Shown piece by piece: positions 8,506 through 20,307 of a stretch of DNA of 64,000 nt. The first letter of the stretch is position 1. The number at the start of each line of letters is the position of its first letter. The stretch is taken from contig NZ_OY761461.1 in the NCBI RefSeq assembly GCF_963664555.1, forward strand, positions 2,666,001 to 2,730,000, read 5' to 3'. Both the position numbers and the translations under genes were made by a program. The DNA is from Labilibaculum sp. GTDB taxonomy: Bacteria; Bacteroidota; Bacteroidia; Bacteroidales; Marinifilaceae. The notes below the pieces were generated by a model. It ran no database searches. It was not told where the DNA came from and saw nothing but the letters and a program-made list of their open reading frames with translations.

Positions 8506-9006
8506 AATGGCTTTTAGTATTCTGCGGGCACGGGAACAGTAACCTGCGCTTCCATTTTCCATTTGTTCTTCGATAACAAGAGTCAGTTCATTTTGGATAT
8601 CGGGTTCTTGTAAGGAAAAATTGTATAGAATTTGCATAGCATACACTTTTATAGCAATTGCAGATGTTCTGGAAATCAATGCATCGAAGCAGTAATTGAT
8701 AAAATCCCCGGATATATTGCTTGGAAGAAGTTCTAAACTAATCAGTTTTAAATATTGGCGTGATTTGCTTTCGTTGGTAAGAGACGGGACAAGTTTAATT
8801 ATTTGAGGAAGATACAAGCGAACCAAATCAGGAGCAATATCATAAACCTTATCTAAAATCCAAGTGGCCCGCCAGGAATGTTTCTCATTGCTGATACAAA
8901 TATCCCATAGTTCATTCATATAAGCAGGATTTTTAGCAATACTCTGAGCAACCAATTTAGCTTCTTCTTTTACCGGAAAAGGGTCGAGTAGTTTCTTAAG
9001 TTCCAT
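8497..9006 (-). CDS. Helical-repeat (HEAT-like) protein of unknown function
   Basis: A 169-aa, almost entirely alpha-helical protein with HEAT/ARM-like periodicity. Start chosen at the ATG at 9006 (MELKKLLDPF). The frame stays open upstream to 9174, but that part lies inside the dehydratase gene and has no protein-like composition. There is no signal peptide and no catalytic motif. It begins 23 bp after the threonine dehydratase stop, so it is probably the last gene of a hemD-hemL-dehydratase transcript. Related Bacteroidota proteins are sometimes mislabelled adenylosuccinate lyase. I infer only a scaffold-like fold. Confidence 0.65.
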   Translation of the reverse strand: MELKKLLDPFPVKEEAKLVAQSIAKNPAYMNELWDICISNEKHSWRATWILDKVYDIAPDLVRLYLPQIIKLVPSLTNESKSRQYLKLISLELLPSNISGDFINYCFDALISRTSAIAIKVYAMQILYNFSLQEPDIQNELTLVIEEQMENGSAGYCSRARRILKAINQ

Positions 9007-9029
9007 TGAATTTAGAATTATTGGTTTTC

Positions 9030-9971
9030 TTAAAACGGCAACCTGCTTAACTCCACATTTCCGCCCGAAAGAATAATTCCAACTTTTTGGCCTTTGTATT
9101 TTTTCTTCTCTTTTATTAAAGCAGCAAGAGCGACTGCACTGGATGGTTCTGCAATGATCTTCATTCGCTCCCAAATCAGCCTCATTGCCGCAATTATTTC
9201 TTTTTCTTCCACTCTGATAATCTCTTCAACATGTTCCTTAATAATTGGAAATGTTTTATCTCCCAATGAGGTTAGCAAACCATCTGCAATAGTTTGAGGA
9301 TTGGTTTGCGGAACAATTTCACCTTTTTGCATAGATTGCCAGGCATCATCAGCACCCATAGGTTCACCAGCTATTATTTTTGTGTTTGGCGAAAAATAAT
9401 GTGCGGCTAAAGCTGTACCGGATAGTAAACCTCCGCCACCAACAGGAGCGAAAATTGCATCCAAATCATCATGATCTTCAATCAATTCCATTGCAGCGGT
9501 TGCTTGTCCTTCAATTACCTGATAATCATTGTAGGGATGCAAAAAAACCGCCCCGGTTTTATTGACAACTTCGTTTAGAGTAGTTTCTCTTGCCTCAAGG
9601 GTTGGTATGCATTCAATAATTTCTCCACCGTAACCTTTTACCGCTGTTTTCTTTATTTCAGGAGCATTCGAGGGCATTACAATGTATGCTTTAATGCCTT
9701 GCGCTTTTGCGGCAAGCGCTATTGCCTGAGCAAAATTGCCCGATGAATGAGTGGCAACTCCAAATTCTTTTTCTGTTTCTGATAGTTGAAGAATAGCATT
9801 TGTAGCTCCACGCATTTTAAACGCGCCCATTTTCTGAAAATTTTCACATTTAAAGTAGATATCAGCTCCAACAATTTGGTTGATGAGTTGAGAGCTCATA
9901 ACAGGTGTTCGATGAATGAATTTTTGAATTCTTTTGTGTGCTTCCTGTAAACTTTCTTTTGTGATAATCAT
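9030..9971 (-). CDS. PLP-dependent threonine/serine dehydratase (fold type II)
   Basis: About 313 aa. The PLP lysine lies in KMGAFKMRGA, preceded by KCENFQ. The phosphate-binding glycine loop is PVGGGGLLSG. No C-terminal ACT regulatory domain is present, so it resembles catabolic threonine dehydratase, serine racemase or hydroxyaspartate dehydratase rather than biosynthetic IlvA. Start set at the ATG at 9971. The longer frame begins with a TTG at 10010 inside a palindrome, which is unlikely. It lies downstream of hemL on the same strand. The exact substrate is open. Confidence 0.85.
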   Translation of the reverse strand: MIITKESLQEAHKRIQKFIHRTPVMSSQLINQIVGADIYFKCENFQKMGAFKMRGATNAILQLSETEKEFGVATHSSGNFAQAIALAAKAQGIKAYIVMPSNAPEIKKTAVKGYGGEIIECIPTLEARETTLNEVVNKTGAVFLHPYNDYQVIEGQATAAMELIEDHDDLDAIFAPVGGGGLLSGTALAAHYFSPNTKIIAGEPMGADDAWQSMQKGEIVPQTNPQTIADGLLTSLGDKTFPIIKEHVEEIIRVEEKEIIAAMRLIWERMKIIAEPSSAVALAALIKEKKKYKGQKVGIILSGGNVELSRLPF

Positions 9972-9996
9972 TTTGTTGGAGTTTTTGGTTTGTGAT

Positions 9997-10022
9997 TGTA
10001 ACCCGACCAAAGCCGGGTTACA
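9997..10022 (-). terminator. Palindrome between hemL and the dehydratase gene
   Basis: TGTAACCCG / CGGGTTACA is a perfect 9-bp inverted repeat with an 8-nt loop. It lacks a T run, so it could be a transcript-processing or attenuation site rather than a terminator. Confidence 0.4.
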
Positions 10023-10078
10023 AATGAGCTTGAATCTTATAATGAAATTCCACTTTGCAAGTATTTCAAAAGAAGAAA

Positions 10079-11371
10079 TTATTTCATTGCTTCAAGTGAA
10101 TCTTTTGCTGCTTGAATGGTTTTATCAAGCATCTCATAGGTCAATGAATTAGATAGGAAATAACTTTCGAATGATGATGGAGGAAGATAAATTCCTCTTT
10201 TTAGCATTTCATGAAAGAATTTTGGGAAATTTTCGTTGTTAGCGGTTGCTGCAGTGTCAAAATCCACCACATCAACATCAGTAAAGAAAACACTAATCAT
10301 GGAGCCACAACGGTTAATTTTGTAAGCGAACCCCGATTCCGAAAGCACCTTATCCAATCCTTTGTGAAGATATTCTGTTTTATCCGCAAGTTCAGTGAAG
10401 TAGTGAGGGTTCTCGTTAAGCTCTTTTAACAGGGTTAATCCTGCAATCATAGCAATAGGGTTACCGGATAAGGTTCCTGCCTGATAAACTGGTCCAACAG
10501 GCGAAACGACCTTCATGATTTCGTCGGGTCCGGCATAAGCTCCAACAGGCATTCCGCCACCAATCACTTTACCGAAAGTTACCAAATCGGCTTTAACGCC
10601 AAAATATTCCTGAGCACCACCTTTTCCCAGGCGGAAACCAGACATTACTTCGTCAAAAATCAACAGTATTCCTTCTTTATCACATAGTTCACGTAAATCT
10701 TCCAGAAATCCTTTTTTAGGAAGTACACAGCCCATGTTTCCAGCAATTGCTTCCACTATAATAGCCGCAATTTCACCTTTATTTTCTGCAGCCAATTGTT
10801 TTACGTCTTCAATGTTATTGTACTTGGCAGTTAGTGTGTCGTTTGCTGTACCAGGAGTAACACCCGGTGAATTTGGTACCCCAAAGGTACTTGCTCCGCT
10901 GCCGGCTTTAATTAGGAATGAATCGGCATGACCGTGATAACAGCCTTCAAATTTGATAAATTTATTTCGGCCGGTATAACCTCTGGCCACACGAATGGCA
11001 CTCATACATGCTTCGGTACCGGAATTAACCATTCTTACCTTATCAATATTTGGCACCATGTCTACAATTAATTTGGCAATTTCAATTTCCAATTCGGTAG
11101 GAGCTCCAAAGGAGGTTGAATCTTCAACTTTTGCCTTAATGGCATCTATAACTTTAGGATATGCATGTCCCAAGATCATTGGTCCCCATGATGAGATGTA
11201 ATCGATGTACTCGTTTCCATCAACATCGGTAAGAATACTTCCTTTTGCTTTTTTGATAAAGACAGGAGTTCCGCCAACAGATTTAAATGCTCTAACCGGT
11301 GAGTTTACACCTCCGGGAATGTATTTGTTGGCCTCTGTAAATAATTCGGAACTTCTTTTGTATTGATGCAT
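10079..11371 (-). CDS. hemL: Glutamate-1-semialdehyde 2,1-aminomutase
   Basis: PLP enzyme that isomerises glutamate-1-semialdehyde to 5-aminolevulinate, the step after HemA. The 430-aa class-III aminotransferase fold shows [28 protein letters not shown] and the PLP lysine in [14 protein letters not shown]. Length is normal. It lies 13 bp downstream of hemD on the minus strand, so hemD and hemL are probably cotranscribed, away from the hemACBE run. Confidence 0.96.
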   Translation of the reverse strand: MHQYKRSSELFTEANKYIPGGVNSPVRAFKSVGGTPVFIKKAKGSILTDVDGNEYIDYISSWGPMILGHAYPKVIDAIKAKVEDSTSFGAPTELEIEIAKLIVDMVPNIDKVRMVNSGTEACMSAIRVARGYTGRNKFIKFEGCYHGHADSFLIKAGSGASTFGVPNSPGVTPGTANDTLTAKYNNIEDVKQLAAENKGEIAAIIVEAIAGNMGCVLPKKGFLEDLRELCDKEGILLIFDEVMSGFRLGKGGAQEYFGVKADLVTFGKVIGGGMPVGAYAGPDEIMKVVSPVGPVYQAGTLSGNPIAMIAGLTLLKELNENPHYFTELADKTEYLHKGLDKVLSESGFAYKINRCGSMISVFFTDVDVVDFDTAATANNENFPKFFHEMLKRGIYLPPSSFESYFLSNSLTYEMLDKTIQAAKDSLEAMK

Positions 11372-11384
11372 AATGGTATAGGTT

Positions 11385-12089
11385 TTATGAATTTAAGTAA
11401 TTGTGACAAATTTCGAGTAAGGAATAAACGTTTGTATTTTCAGACATGACAACATGTTCGGAAAAATCCAGCAATTTTACTGCGGTTGTACTTCCAATAG
11501 CGAAACAGGGAACAGTTTCGTTTATTTTGTATTTGCTAAAAAAGCTGTGAACAGCGCTAGGACTGCAAAAACAGATGGCATCAAAATCAGTAAGAGTTAC
11601 ATCCGGTTGATACAAATTTGTTTGGTAGCACTCTATTTCTTCAAAATCAAATTCTTTTTCAGTCATAAAATCAGAAATATTAGTTTGTCTTAAATTTCCT
11701 GAAAAATGAATGTAAGAGGAGGCGCTTTGTTTTTCGAGCAATTCAATTAAAGATTGCGAGTTGTGCTGTTTTGGAAGTATAGCGGTGATTCCAATTTTTA
11801 AAAGTTCTTCTGCGGTTTTTTCTCCAACAGCAAATACTTTTTTTTCTTCCAAAGCAATTAGTGAGCTTAGGTTCCCGGAAATACTCTTAACTGCATTTTG
11901 ACTTGTGAAAATCCAATTTGATTCTGGCTTTGAATTAATCAGATCTGTCTTTTCTTTAGAGAGAGGAATGAGATCAATTTGAATAAATGGTTTTGCCGTA
12001 ACTGTCAGACCTAATTCTTCGGCATACATTATATGTTCAGAACTTAGAGATCTGGTAAAAAGAATATTTTTTTTATCTGTTAGAGACAT
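11385..12089 (-). CDS. hemD: Uroporphyrinogen-III synthase
   Basis: Cyclises hydroxymethylbilane with D-ring inversion. The family is very divergent, but the 234-aa protein has the bilobal pattern: ILFTRSLS at the N-terminus, [11 protein letters not shown] in lobe one, [11 protein letters not shown] at the hinge and [15 protein letters not shown] near the end. Position directly upstream of hemL supports it. In many bacteria hemD sits in the hemA/C/B run; here it is on the opposite strand. Confidence 0.88.
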   Translation of the reverse strand: MSLTDKKNILFTRSLSSEHIMYAEELGLTVTAKPFIQIDLIPLSKEKTDLINSKPESNWIFTSQNAVKSISGNLSSLIALEEKKVFAVGEKTAEELLKIGITAILPKQHNSQSLIELLEKQSASSYIHFSGNLRQTNISDFMTEKEFDFEEIECYQTNLYQPDVTLTDFDAICFCSPSAVHSFFSKYKINETVPCFAIGSTTAVKLLDFSEHVVMSENTNVYSLLEICHNYLNS

Positions 12090-12397
12090 AAATAGATTTC
12101 AAAATGATTTCTGACCGCAAGCTAACAAATTTAGCAAATCAGACCATTTTTTATGCTCTTGAAATGTATTATTTTTTCAATTGATTGGATATTAGATATT
12201 CAGAAGAGTATCTTTAAATTATTAAAACTTCTAATCGTTAAAAAGTATTAACCTGCTTGCCATTCAGTAATAGCTTTTATACTTTTAGTGTGCTTAAAAA
12301 TGGGAGGAGACCATTGTTTCGAATGTCGAAAGATCATGAAGAATCAGTTTCAATCAAAATTCAAACAAAGCAAAGACTTAAAATCAGGAAGATATTT

Positions 12398-14593
12398 ATG
12401 ACTGAATTCAACAGGGAAGAAGAGAGAAGACAGATTTTGTATCGATACAAGCATTTGCTTGTTACGTGTAAAAATATTGTTACCCGGGCAGATATAAAAT
12501 TAGTTCGAAAAGCATTTGAATTAAGCTTAAAAGATCACGAAGGGGAAAGAAGGACTAACGGGGAACCGGCTATTTATAAAAGCATTTCAATAGCTCAGAT
12601 TGTTGTAGAAGAACTCGGACTTGGAAGGACTTCTGTAATTTGCTCTCTGCTATATGATATTGTTCAGAAAAAACGAATTTCGTTAGAAGAAGTTTCTAAT
12701 CTATTTGGTCCAAAAGTTACTCAGATAATTCAGGGTTTGGTTAAAGTAACTGATATTTACAATCAAAACCCAACCCTTCAATCAGAGAATTTCAGGAAGC
12801 TTTTGTTAAGCTTTGCCGATGATGTTCGCGTGGTTCTTATTATTATGGCAGATCGCTTGTTTAATCTAAGAAATTTAGAGAACAAACCGGTCAAATTTCA
12901 GCAAGCCTTAGCGAGAGAAATAGAGTTTCTCTACATTCCGTTTGCACATCGTTTGGGAATGTACAATGTAAAGTCAGATATGGAAGATTTGGCATTGCGC
13001 TATTTACTTCCTGATGTTTACTTTGAGATTCAAAAGAAACTGAAGGATAGTGAGGAGGAACGCGAAAAGTATATTAAAGATTTTGTTGCCCCAATTAAAT
13101 CTGAATTGGATCAGTTGGGTTTAAATTATAAAATAAAAGCACGTACAAAGTCAATTGCGTCCATTCTTCACAAAATGAAGAAAAAGCAAGTTGAGTTTGA
13201 AGAGGTTTATGATATTTTTGCCATTAGAATCATATTAAAAGCAACTCCCAAAAAGGAAAAATCGGAATGTTGGAAAGTTTATTCTGCGGTTAGTGATCTG
13301 TACCGGCCAAATCCGAACAGATTAAGGGATTGGATCACCATTCCAAAATCAAATGGGTATGAATCTCTTCATACTACAGTTATGGGACCTGATAATCGTT
13401 GGGTAGAGGTTCAGATTCGAAGCAAACGGATGAATCGGATTGCTGAGCAGGGGTTTGCTGCTCACTGGAAATATAAAGGTGGAAAAAGCGAAGGAGGAGG
13501 ATTGGATGCATGGCTGCAGGATATTCGGGAAGTTATTGAAAGCCACGGAAGCGATTCAATTGATTTAATTGATAGTTTTAAAGCCGATTTATACCACAAA
13601 GAAATATATGTATTTACCCCTAAAGGTGATTTAAAACAATTATCAGCAGGGGCAACTTTACTCGATTTTGCGTATTCAATTCACTCTGATGTTGGTGATA
13701 AATGCATAGGTGGCACAGTCAATCAGAAAAATGTTTCCATTAAGCAGGTTTTAAATAATGGAGACCAGGTTTCTGTAACGACCTCTAATTCTCAAAAGCC
13801 AAAATTAGATTGGTTGAATTTTGTAGTTTCTACAAAAGCGAAAAATAAAATTCGTCAGTCGATAAAGGAGGAAATGCTTAAGGAGGCTGACCTTGGAAAA
13901 GAAACTCTGAAGCGCAGAATGAAGAATTGGAAAATTGAGTTCTGTGATGAAAACATTAGGAAGTTAATGACTTTCTACAAGTACAAAATTGCTGCCGATT
14001 TGTATCAGGGAATTGCCTTGGAACAGCATGAATTATCGGAAATAAAAGATATTCTTACTGATAAAAAAGAAATAGAAAAGACAGTTCCTGAAGAACGTCC
14101 AGATTATTCAGCTAAGAAAATTACTAAGGAAGGTGAGGATGTATTAATTGTAGATGAGAACATTTCGAATGTCGATTATTCATTGGCAAATTGCTGTAAC
14201 CCGATTTTCGGAGATGAAATTTTTGGCTTTATATCAATAGGAAAGGGGATTCGAATTCACAGATTAGGCTGTCCGAATGCAAGTGAAATGCAAACCCGTT
14301 ACCCGTATCGGGTTGTAAAAGCAAATTGGACTGATAAAGGTTCTGCATCTTATCAAGCCGTACTTCACATTACAGGAGATGATGAGTTGGGTATTGTTAG
14401 TAATATATCCGATGTTATTTCCAAAGATTTGAGGGTTCAGATGAGATCCATCTCTGTAGATACAAACGCAGGCTCATTTGTAGGTAATGTTACCGTTATA
14501 ATTGCAAGTACCGAGCATCTTGATACCTTAATTGTTAAATTAAAACGAGTAAAAGGTGTGCATCGTGTAACAAGATACGATCCTGTAAGCTAG
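12398..14593 (+). CDS. relA: RelA-type (p)ppGpp synthetase with degenerate hydrolase domain
   Basis: Long RSH protein, about 731 aa from the ATG at 12398 (MTEFNREEER). Upstream in-frame starts at 12257 (TTG) and 12323 (ATG) are less likely. Domains: degenerate HD (about 30-180), synthetase with PKSNGYESLHTT and VEVQIRSKRM, TGS (IYVFTPKGDL), a zinc-finger/CC region (SLANCCNPIFGDE) and ACT at the C-terminus. The hydrolase metal ligands are altered. The usual HD pair reads Tyr86-Asp87, the GEPYIxHP histidine is Lys61, and ADRLHN reads ADRLFN, while Asp152 is kept. I infer synthesis without hydrolysis, so a separate SpoT-like hydrolase should exist elsewhere. Confidence 0.9.
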   Translation: MTEFNREEERRQILYRYKHLLVTCKNIVTRADIKLVRKAFELSLKDHEGERRTNGEPAIYKSISIAQIVVEELGLGRTSVICSLLYDIVQKKRISLEEVSNLFGPKVTQIIQGLVKVTDIYNQNPTLQSENFRKLLLSFADDVRVVLIIMADRLFNLRNLENKPVKFQQALAREIEFLYIPFAHRLGMYNVKSDMEDLALRYLLPDVYFEIQKKLKDSEEEREKYIKDFVAPIKSELDQLGLNYKIKARTKSIASILHKMKKKQVEFEEVYDIFAIRIILKATPKKEKSECWKVYSAVSDLYRPNPNRLRDWITIPKSNGYESLHTTVMGPDNRWVEVQIRSKRMNRIAEQGFAAHWKYKGGKSEGGGLDAWLQDIREVIESHGSDSIDLIDSFKADLYHKEIYVFTPKGDLKQLSAGATLLDFAYSIHSDVGDKCIGGTVNQKNVSIKQVLNNGDQVSVTTSNSQKPKLDWLNFVVSTKAKNKIRQSIKEEMLKEADLGKETLKRRMKNWKIEFCDENIRKLMTFYKYKIAADLYQGIALEQHELSEIKDILTDKKEIEKTVPEERPDYSAKKITKEGEDVLIVDENISNVDYSLANCCNPIFGDEIFGFISIGKGIRIHRLGCPNASEMQTRYPYRVVKANWTDKGSASYQAVLHITGDDELGIVSNISDVISKDLRVQMRSISVDTNAGSFVGNVTVIIASTEHLDTLIVKLKRVKGVHRVTRYDPVS

Positions 14594-14614
14594 TGGTGTA
14601 GTAATAATTTACAG

Positions 14615-14648
14615 AAAGGGATGGAGCTTTAAAGTTCCATCCCTTTTT
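14615..14648 (+). terminator. Terminator after relA
   Basis: AAAGGGATGGA / TCCATCCCTTT long hairpin with inner pairing CTTTAAAG, ending in TTTTTTA. Confidence 0.8.
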
Positions 14649-14737
14649 TATGTCGATAAATATCTTCAATATGTTATCCTGATTAACAGGCTTGCAATAA
14701 GAAGCTTAGGTGTTTTTATTGAAAATCCTGTAACTCC

Positions 14738-14772
14738 TTTGGTGTTTTATTTATATTGATTCAGTATATTTG
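14738..14772 (+). promoter_or_regulatory. Promoter of dnaX
   Basis: TTTG (14738-14741), 23-bp spacer, TATATTTG (14765-14772), matching the Bacteroidota -33/-7 pattern. It lies 45 bp before the chosen ATG and thereby argues against the upstream TTG start at 14770. Confidence 0.6.
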
Positions 14773-14817
14773 AATTTCAAAAAAAATGAAACCAATTTGG
14801 TTTTTTTGTCAGAGTTT

Positions 14818-16596
14818 ATGGAGAATTATATTGTTTCAGCACGTAAATACCGCCCTTCGCTTTTTTCATCGGTTGTAGGTCAGCAGTCCATTACAGTCAC
14901 CCTTAAAAATGCCATTAAAAACAATCATTTGGCTCATGCCTATTTGTTTTGCGGGCCTCGTGGTGTTGGAAAAACTTCTTGTGCAAGAATTTTTGCAAAA
15001 ACAATTAATTGTTCAAATATTAGTCCCGATTTTGAAGCATGTAATGAATGTGAATCATGTGTTGCTTTTAATGAGAGCCGCTCTTACAATATTCACGAAT
15101 TAGATGCTGCTTCGAATAATTCCGTTGAAGATATTCGTTCTTTGATTGATCAGGTTCGAATTCCGCCACAAATTGGCAGCTATAGTATTTATATTATTGA
15201 CGAGGTTCACATGCTTTCGGCTTCGGCATTTAATGCTTTTCTGAAAACTCTTGAAGAACCTCCGGCTCACGCCATTTTAGTGCTCGCAACAACCGAAAAA
15301 CACAAAATACTTCCTACAATTCTGTCGCGTTGTCAGATTTTTGATTTTAATCGGATCAAAGTTGAAGATGCAGTTAAGCATCTTAAAGAAATTGCAGAAA
15401 AGGAATCAGTTGCAATCGAAGAGGAAGGTTTAAATGTTATCGCTCAAAAGGCGGATGGGGCTATGCGTGATGCTCTTTCTATTTTCGATCAGATTGTAAG
15501 TTTTTCTGGTAAAGAAATCTCTTTCGAAAGTGTAATTCAGAATTTAAATGTTCTGGACTATGACTACTATTTTAAAATGGTAGATGCTTTTTTGGAAGGA
15601 AAAGTAAGTGATGTGCTTCTAATGCTTAATGAAATTCTTGAGAAAGGATTTGACGGACATCATTTTGTTGCTGGCTTGAGTGCTCATATTCGGGATGTAT
15701 TGGTAGGAAAAGATCCTGCAACAGTTCAATTGCTCGAGGTTAGCGATTCGGTAAAACAAAAATATATAGAGCAGTCAAAAAAATGCCCGCTTGATTTTTT
15801 ATATGAAGCACTCAAAATTTTAAATCAATGTGATATTGGATTTAAAGTAAGTCAAAATCAAAGACTTCTTATCGAATTAAGCCTAATTCAATTGTCGCAG
15901 ATAATTGAATTAAAAAAAAAAGGACTTGAATCAAATCTGAACTCAAAAAAACTTCAGAAAATAATTGTTGACGGAGAAACCTTAAGCACCGAGGTTAAAC
16001 CGGCAGTTAGTCATAATTCAAATGTTCAATCAACACAAACAGTAAGCGATAAGGGGAGCGTTTACAATAAAAACAAGGAAAAAAATAATGGTTTAGGTGT
16101 TGTTTCAAAATCTAACTTTGCAAGTTCGGTATCTATCAAACAAGCTTTAAATAGTGGTATTCCACGTTCAAATGCTGCAAGCAAACCCAAAGATAAAGAG
16201 GCTGTTAGTATTATCGATTCTGTCGTTGTTGGTAGTGAACCATTCACCCAGGAAAAGCTGGAGGCAAAGCTAAAAGAATATATTACAGCCAAAGGAAAAA
16301 GTGATCGTATTCGATTAGCTATTACGGTTAATAAGCCGAAAATAGTTGGGGACGATCGTGTTGTTCTGATGGTTAGTAATCCTTTACAGGAAGATGACAT
16401 TATCTCAGTAAAAAATGAGGTGAGAAACTATTTGAGAAAAGAATTAAACAATTCAGAAATTCAAATTGAGACAGAAATCATTCAATTAAAAACAGCAAAA
16501 AGAATGTATACTGATTCGGATCGATTTAATTATTTGTGTGAGAAAAATCCTGCATTAGGGTTTCTTAAGCAAAAATTCTCCCTGGATTTTGAATGA
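14818..16596 (+). CDS. dnaX: DNA polymerase III subunit gamma/tau
   Basis: Clamp-loader ATPase of the replicative polymerase. From the ATG at 14818 it is 592 aa and begins MENYIVSARKYRP, the family N-terminus. Walker A GPRGVGKTS (46-54) is followed by a four-cysteine zinc module (NC..ACNECESC), the Walker B region IIDEVHML and the sensor ILSRCQIF. The C-terminal third is a low-complexity Ser/Asn/Lys linker followed by a tau-like tail. I saw no programmed-frameshift signal, so a separate gamma form is not supported. Confidence 0.94.
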   Translation: MENYIVSARKYRPSLFSSVVGQQSITVTLKNAIKNNHLAHAYLFCGPRGVGKTSCARIFAKTINCSNISPDFEACNECESCVAFNESRSYNIHELDAASNNSVEDIRSLIDQVRIPPQIGSYSIYIIDEVHMLSASAFNAFLKTLEEPPAHAILVLATTEKHKILPTILSRCQIFDFNRIKVEDAVKHLKEIAEKESVAIEEEGLNVIAQKADGAMRDALSIFDQIVSFSGKEISFESVIQNLNVLDYDYYFKMVDAFLEGKVSDVLLMLNEILEKGFDGHHFVAGLSAHIRDVLVGKDPATVQLLEVSDSVKQKYIEQSKKCPLDFLYEALKILNQCDIGFKVSQNQRLLIELSLIQLSQIIELKKKGLESNLNSKKLQKIIVDGETLSTEVKPAVSHNSNVQSTQTVSDKGSVYNKNKEKNNGLGVVSKSNFASSVSIKQALNSGIPRSNAASKPKDKEAVSIIDSVVVGSEPFTQEKLEAKLKEYITAKGKSDRIRLAITVNKPKIVGDDRVVLMVSNPLQEDDIISVKNEVRNYLRKELNNSEIQIETEIIQLKTAKRMYTDSDRFNYLCEKNPALGFLKQKFSLDFE

Positions 16597-16636
16597 AAAT
16601 TGAAGATATGATTTACAGCATATATATAATGGTTTA

Positions 16637-16673
16637 AATTAGGCTTCTGTTTTTGTACAGAAGCCTAATTTTT
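16637..16673 (+). terminator. Terminator after dnaX
   Basis: AATTAGGCTTCTGT / ACAGAAGCCTAATT perfect 14-bp stem with a short loop, followed by TTT. Confidence 0.8.
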
Positions 16674-16790
16674 AGACAGTTGTAATTAAAGAAAAAAATC
16701 CTTAAAAAATAGATTCTTTTAAATCGGAAAATAAAAAAAATACATATGTTTACTCTGAATTTGAGATGTGATTATTTCGAATTTAATTAA

Positions 16791-19067
<2,277 letters not shown>

Positions 19068-19098
19068 TAAATAATTTATATCCTAAACGGATAATTTT

Positions 19099-19129
19099 AA
19101 GGTCTTCCAGTTTGGGAGGCCTTTTTTTG
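19099..19129 (+). terminator. Terminator after icd
   Basis: AAGGTCTTCC / GGGAGGCCTT stem (one G-U) with a T7 tail. Confidence 0.8.
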
Positions 19130-19211
19130 TTCAATAAAATATGGTATTTAGTTTGATTTTAAATTAGGTTTAAAGCTACGGTTTGCATCGCCGAGATTGA
19201 CATATTTCTCT

Positions 19212-19219
19212 TACATTTG
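19212..19219 (+). promoter_or_regulatory. Candidate -7 box for ferritin
   Basis: TACATTTG matches TAnnTTTG, 37 bp before the ferritin ATG. Upstream TTG (19197) and TTTG (19182) are both off the ideal spacing. Confidence 0.45.
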
Positions 19220-19256
19220 ATGTGGAATTTGAACTTACTTAAAAATATTATACGTT

Positions 19257-19769
19257 ATGGCTATTAGTAAAAAAGTAGAAGAAATTTTGAACAAGCAAAT
19301 CAATGCTGAATTTTGGTCTGCTTATTTCTATTTATCAATGTCAAACTATTTCAATGCGAATGGAATGCCTGGTTTTGCAAATTGGATGAAAGTACAATTT
19401 CAGGAAGAAACTTCACATGCGATGAAAATGTTGGATTACGTAAACGAACGCAGCGGAAGAGTTATTTTGGAGCCAATTGCAGAAGTTCCCTCTGAATGGA
19501 CAGGTGTTTTAAATATCTTTGAAGAAACTTTAAAACACGAGGAGCACGTGACTAGCTTAATTAATGGCTGTGTAAACATTGCTATTGAAGAAAAAGATCA
19601 TGCTTCAGTGAATTTTATGCAGTGGTTTGTTGATGAGCAAGTGGAAGAAGAAGCTACTGTTAATGAAATTATTGACCAATTAAAAATGTTTGAAGGAAAA
19701 GGTCATGGTTTGTATATGATGGACAAAGAATTTAAAGCGAGAGTCTTTGTTGATTCTACTCAAGTTTAG
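19257..19769 (+). CDS. ftnA: Non-heme ferritin
   Basis: Cytoplasmic 24-mer iron-storage protein that oxidises Fe(II) and stores the mineral. The 170-aa four-helix protein carries the ferroxidase residues expected for FtnA: Glu18 in NAEFWSAY, Glu51 and His54 in QEETSHAMKML, and a later Glu/Gln set in HEEHV and DEQVEEEA. It is monocistronic, between icd and the secA leader gene. No Fur-like box was convincing. Confidence 0.94.
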   Translation: MAISKKVEEILNKQINAEFWSAYFYLSMSNYFNANGMPGFANWMKVQFQEETSHAMKMLDYVNERSGRVILEPIAEVPSEWTGVLNIFEETLKHEEHVTSLINGCVNIAIEEKDHASVNFMQWFVDEQVEEEATVNEIIDQLKMFEGKGHGLYMMDKEFKARVFVDSTQV

Positions 19770-19788
19770 TTAAAAACAAAATATACTC

Positions 19789-19818
19789 AAAAGCCTCACA
19801 TATGTGAGGCTTTTTTTA
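19789..19818 (+). terminator. Terminator after ferritin gene
   Basis: Perfect palindrome AAGCCTCACAT / ATGTGAGGCTT followed by TTTTT. Confidence 0.85.
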
Positions 19819-19850
19819 TGATGTAGAACTGTTAAGTCAATAAAAATATT

Positions 19851-19858
19851 TACTTTTG
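19851..19858 (+). promoter_or_regulatory. -7 box for the secA-upstream small gene
   Basis: TACTTTTG ends 6 bp before the ATG at 19865. The mRNA would therefore start at or just before the initiation codon, giving a leaderless or nearly leaderless transcript. No clear -33 TTG. Confidence 0.5.
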
Positions 19859-19864
19859 GGTTCA

Positions 19865-20254
19865 ATGGACATGAATAGATATCTCATAGTAGTATTTTGT
19901 GTGCTCACAGGATGTGCAGCAGCAGTTCCTATGGCCAACGGCCAGGATTTAACTGTTGATCATCAGCTGTTTGCAGATTGGTATGCCGATCATATCCAGA
20001 ATCTTGATGAATCTTATTCTTCAACAATACTTGCACATGTAGAGCAGGATCAATTTGCCGGGAAATACATTCCAAATGTTGAAAATATTTCTTTATTGGA
20101 GAATTTGCCCAAATTTCCTGTAGATAATCAAGTTATTCCATTGGAAAGTATTCCAATATGGTTTGATTATCATTACTGTTCCGTTTTTCGGGATGTACTT
20201 ATTAATACAATCCTTGAAGGTGATTTTCATATTAGAGCTCCTGTATTAGCTTAG
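19865..20254 (+). CDS. Small exported protein upstream of secA, candidate SecM-like arrest peptide
   Basis: A 129-aa protein of no recognised family. The N-terminus is an export signal: MDMNRY, then a hydrophobic run LIVVFCVLTGCAAAV. A lipobox-like LTGC puts Cys17 as a possible lipidation site. A signal peptidase I site after about residue 26 is the alternative. The mature part is acidic and Tyr/Phe-rich. The last eight residues are HIRAPVLA, with Arg124-Ala125-Pro126 four residues from the stop. This recalls GIRAGP of E. coli SecM and the RAP motifs of other Sec-monitoring arrest peptides. secA starts 105 bp downstream on the same strand. Start chosen at ATG 19865; ATG 19871 is also possible. 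The arrest function is inferred from motif and context only. Confidence 0.6.
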   Translation: MDMNRYLIVVFCVLTGCAAAVPMANGQDLTVDHQLFADWYADHIQNLDESYSSTILAHVEQDQFAGKYIPNVENISLLENLPKFPVDNQVIPLESIPIWFDYHYCSVFRDVLINTILEGDFHIRAPVLA

Positions 20255-20260
20255 CTTTCC

Positions 20261-20282
20261 TTTCCTGTTTTTCAACAGGAAA
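20261..20282 (+). promoter_or_regulatory. Hairpin A in the secA leader
   Basis: TTTCCTGT / ACAGGAAA, perfect 8-bp stem with a 6-nt loop, starting 6 nt after the upstream stop codon. The tail is only TTTCACTT, so it is a weak terminator. Its loop and 3' arm contain TTTTCAAC, which is also complementary to the 3' arm of the next hairpin. Confidence 0.5.
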
Positions 20283-20307
20283 TTTCACTTGTTATATAAT
20301 ATCATGG

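Noticed and set aside
9007..9174. N-terminal extension of the helical-repeat protein
   Set aside because: It lies within the dehydratase gene in another frame and has unusual Cys/Arg-rich composition; the ATG at 9006 gives a normal helical start.
12257..12397. N-terminal extension of RelA from TTG 12257
   Set aside because: The family N-terminus begins near MTEFNREEE; the upstream part has no RSH similarity and is Lys/Phe-rich. An ATG at 12323 remains a minor alternative.
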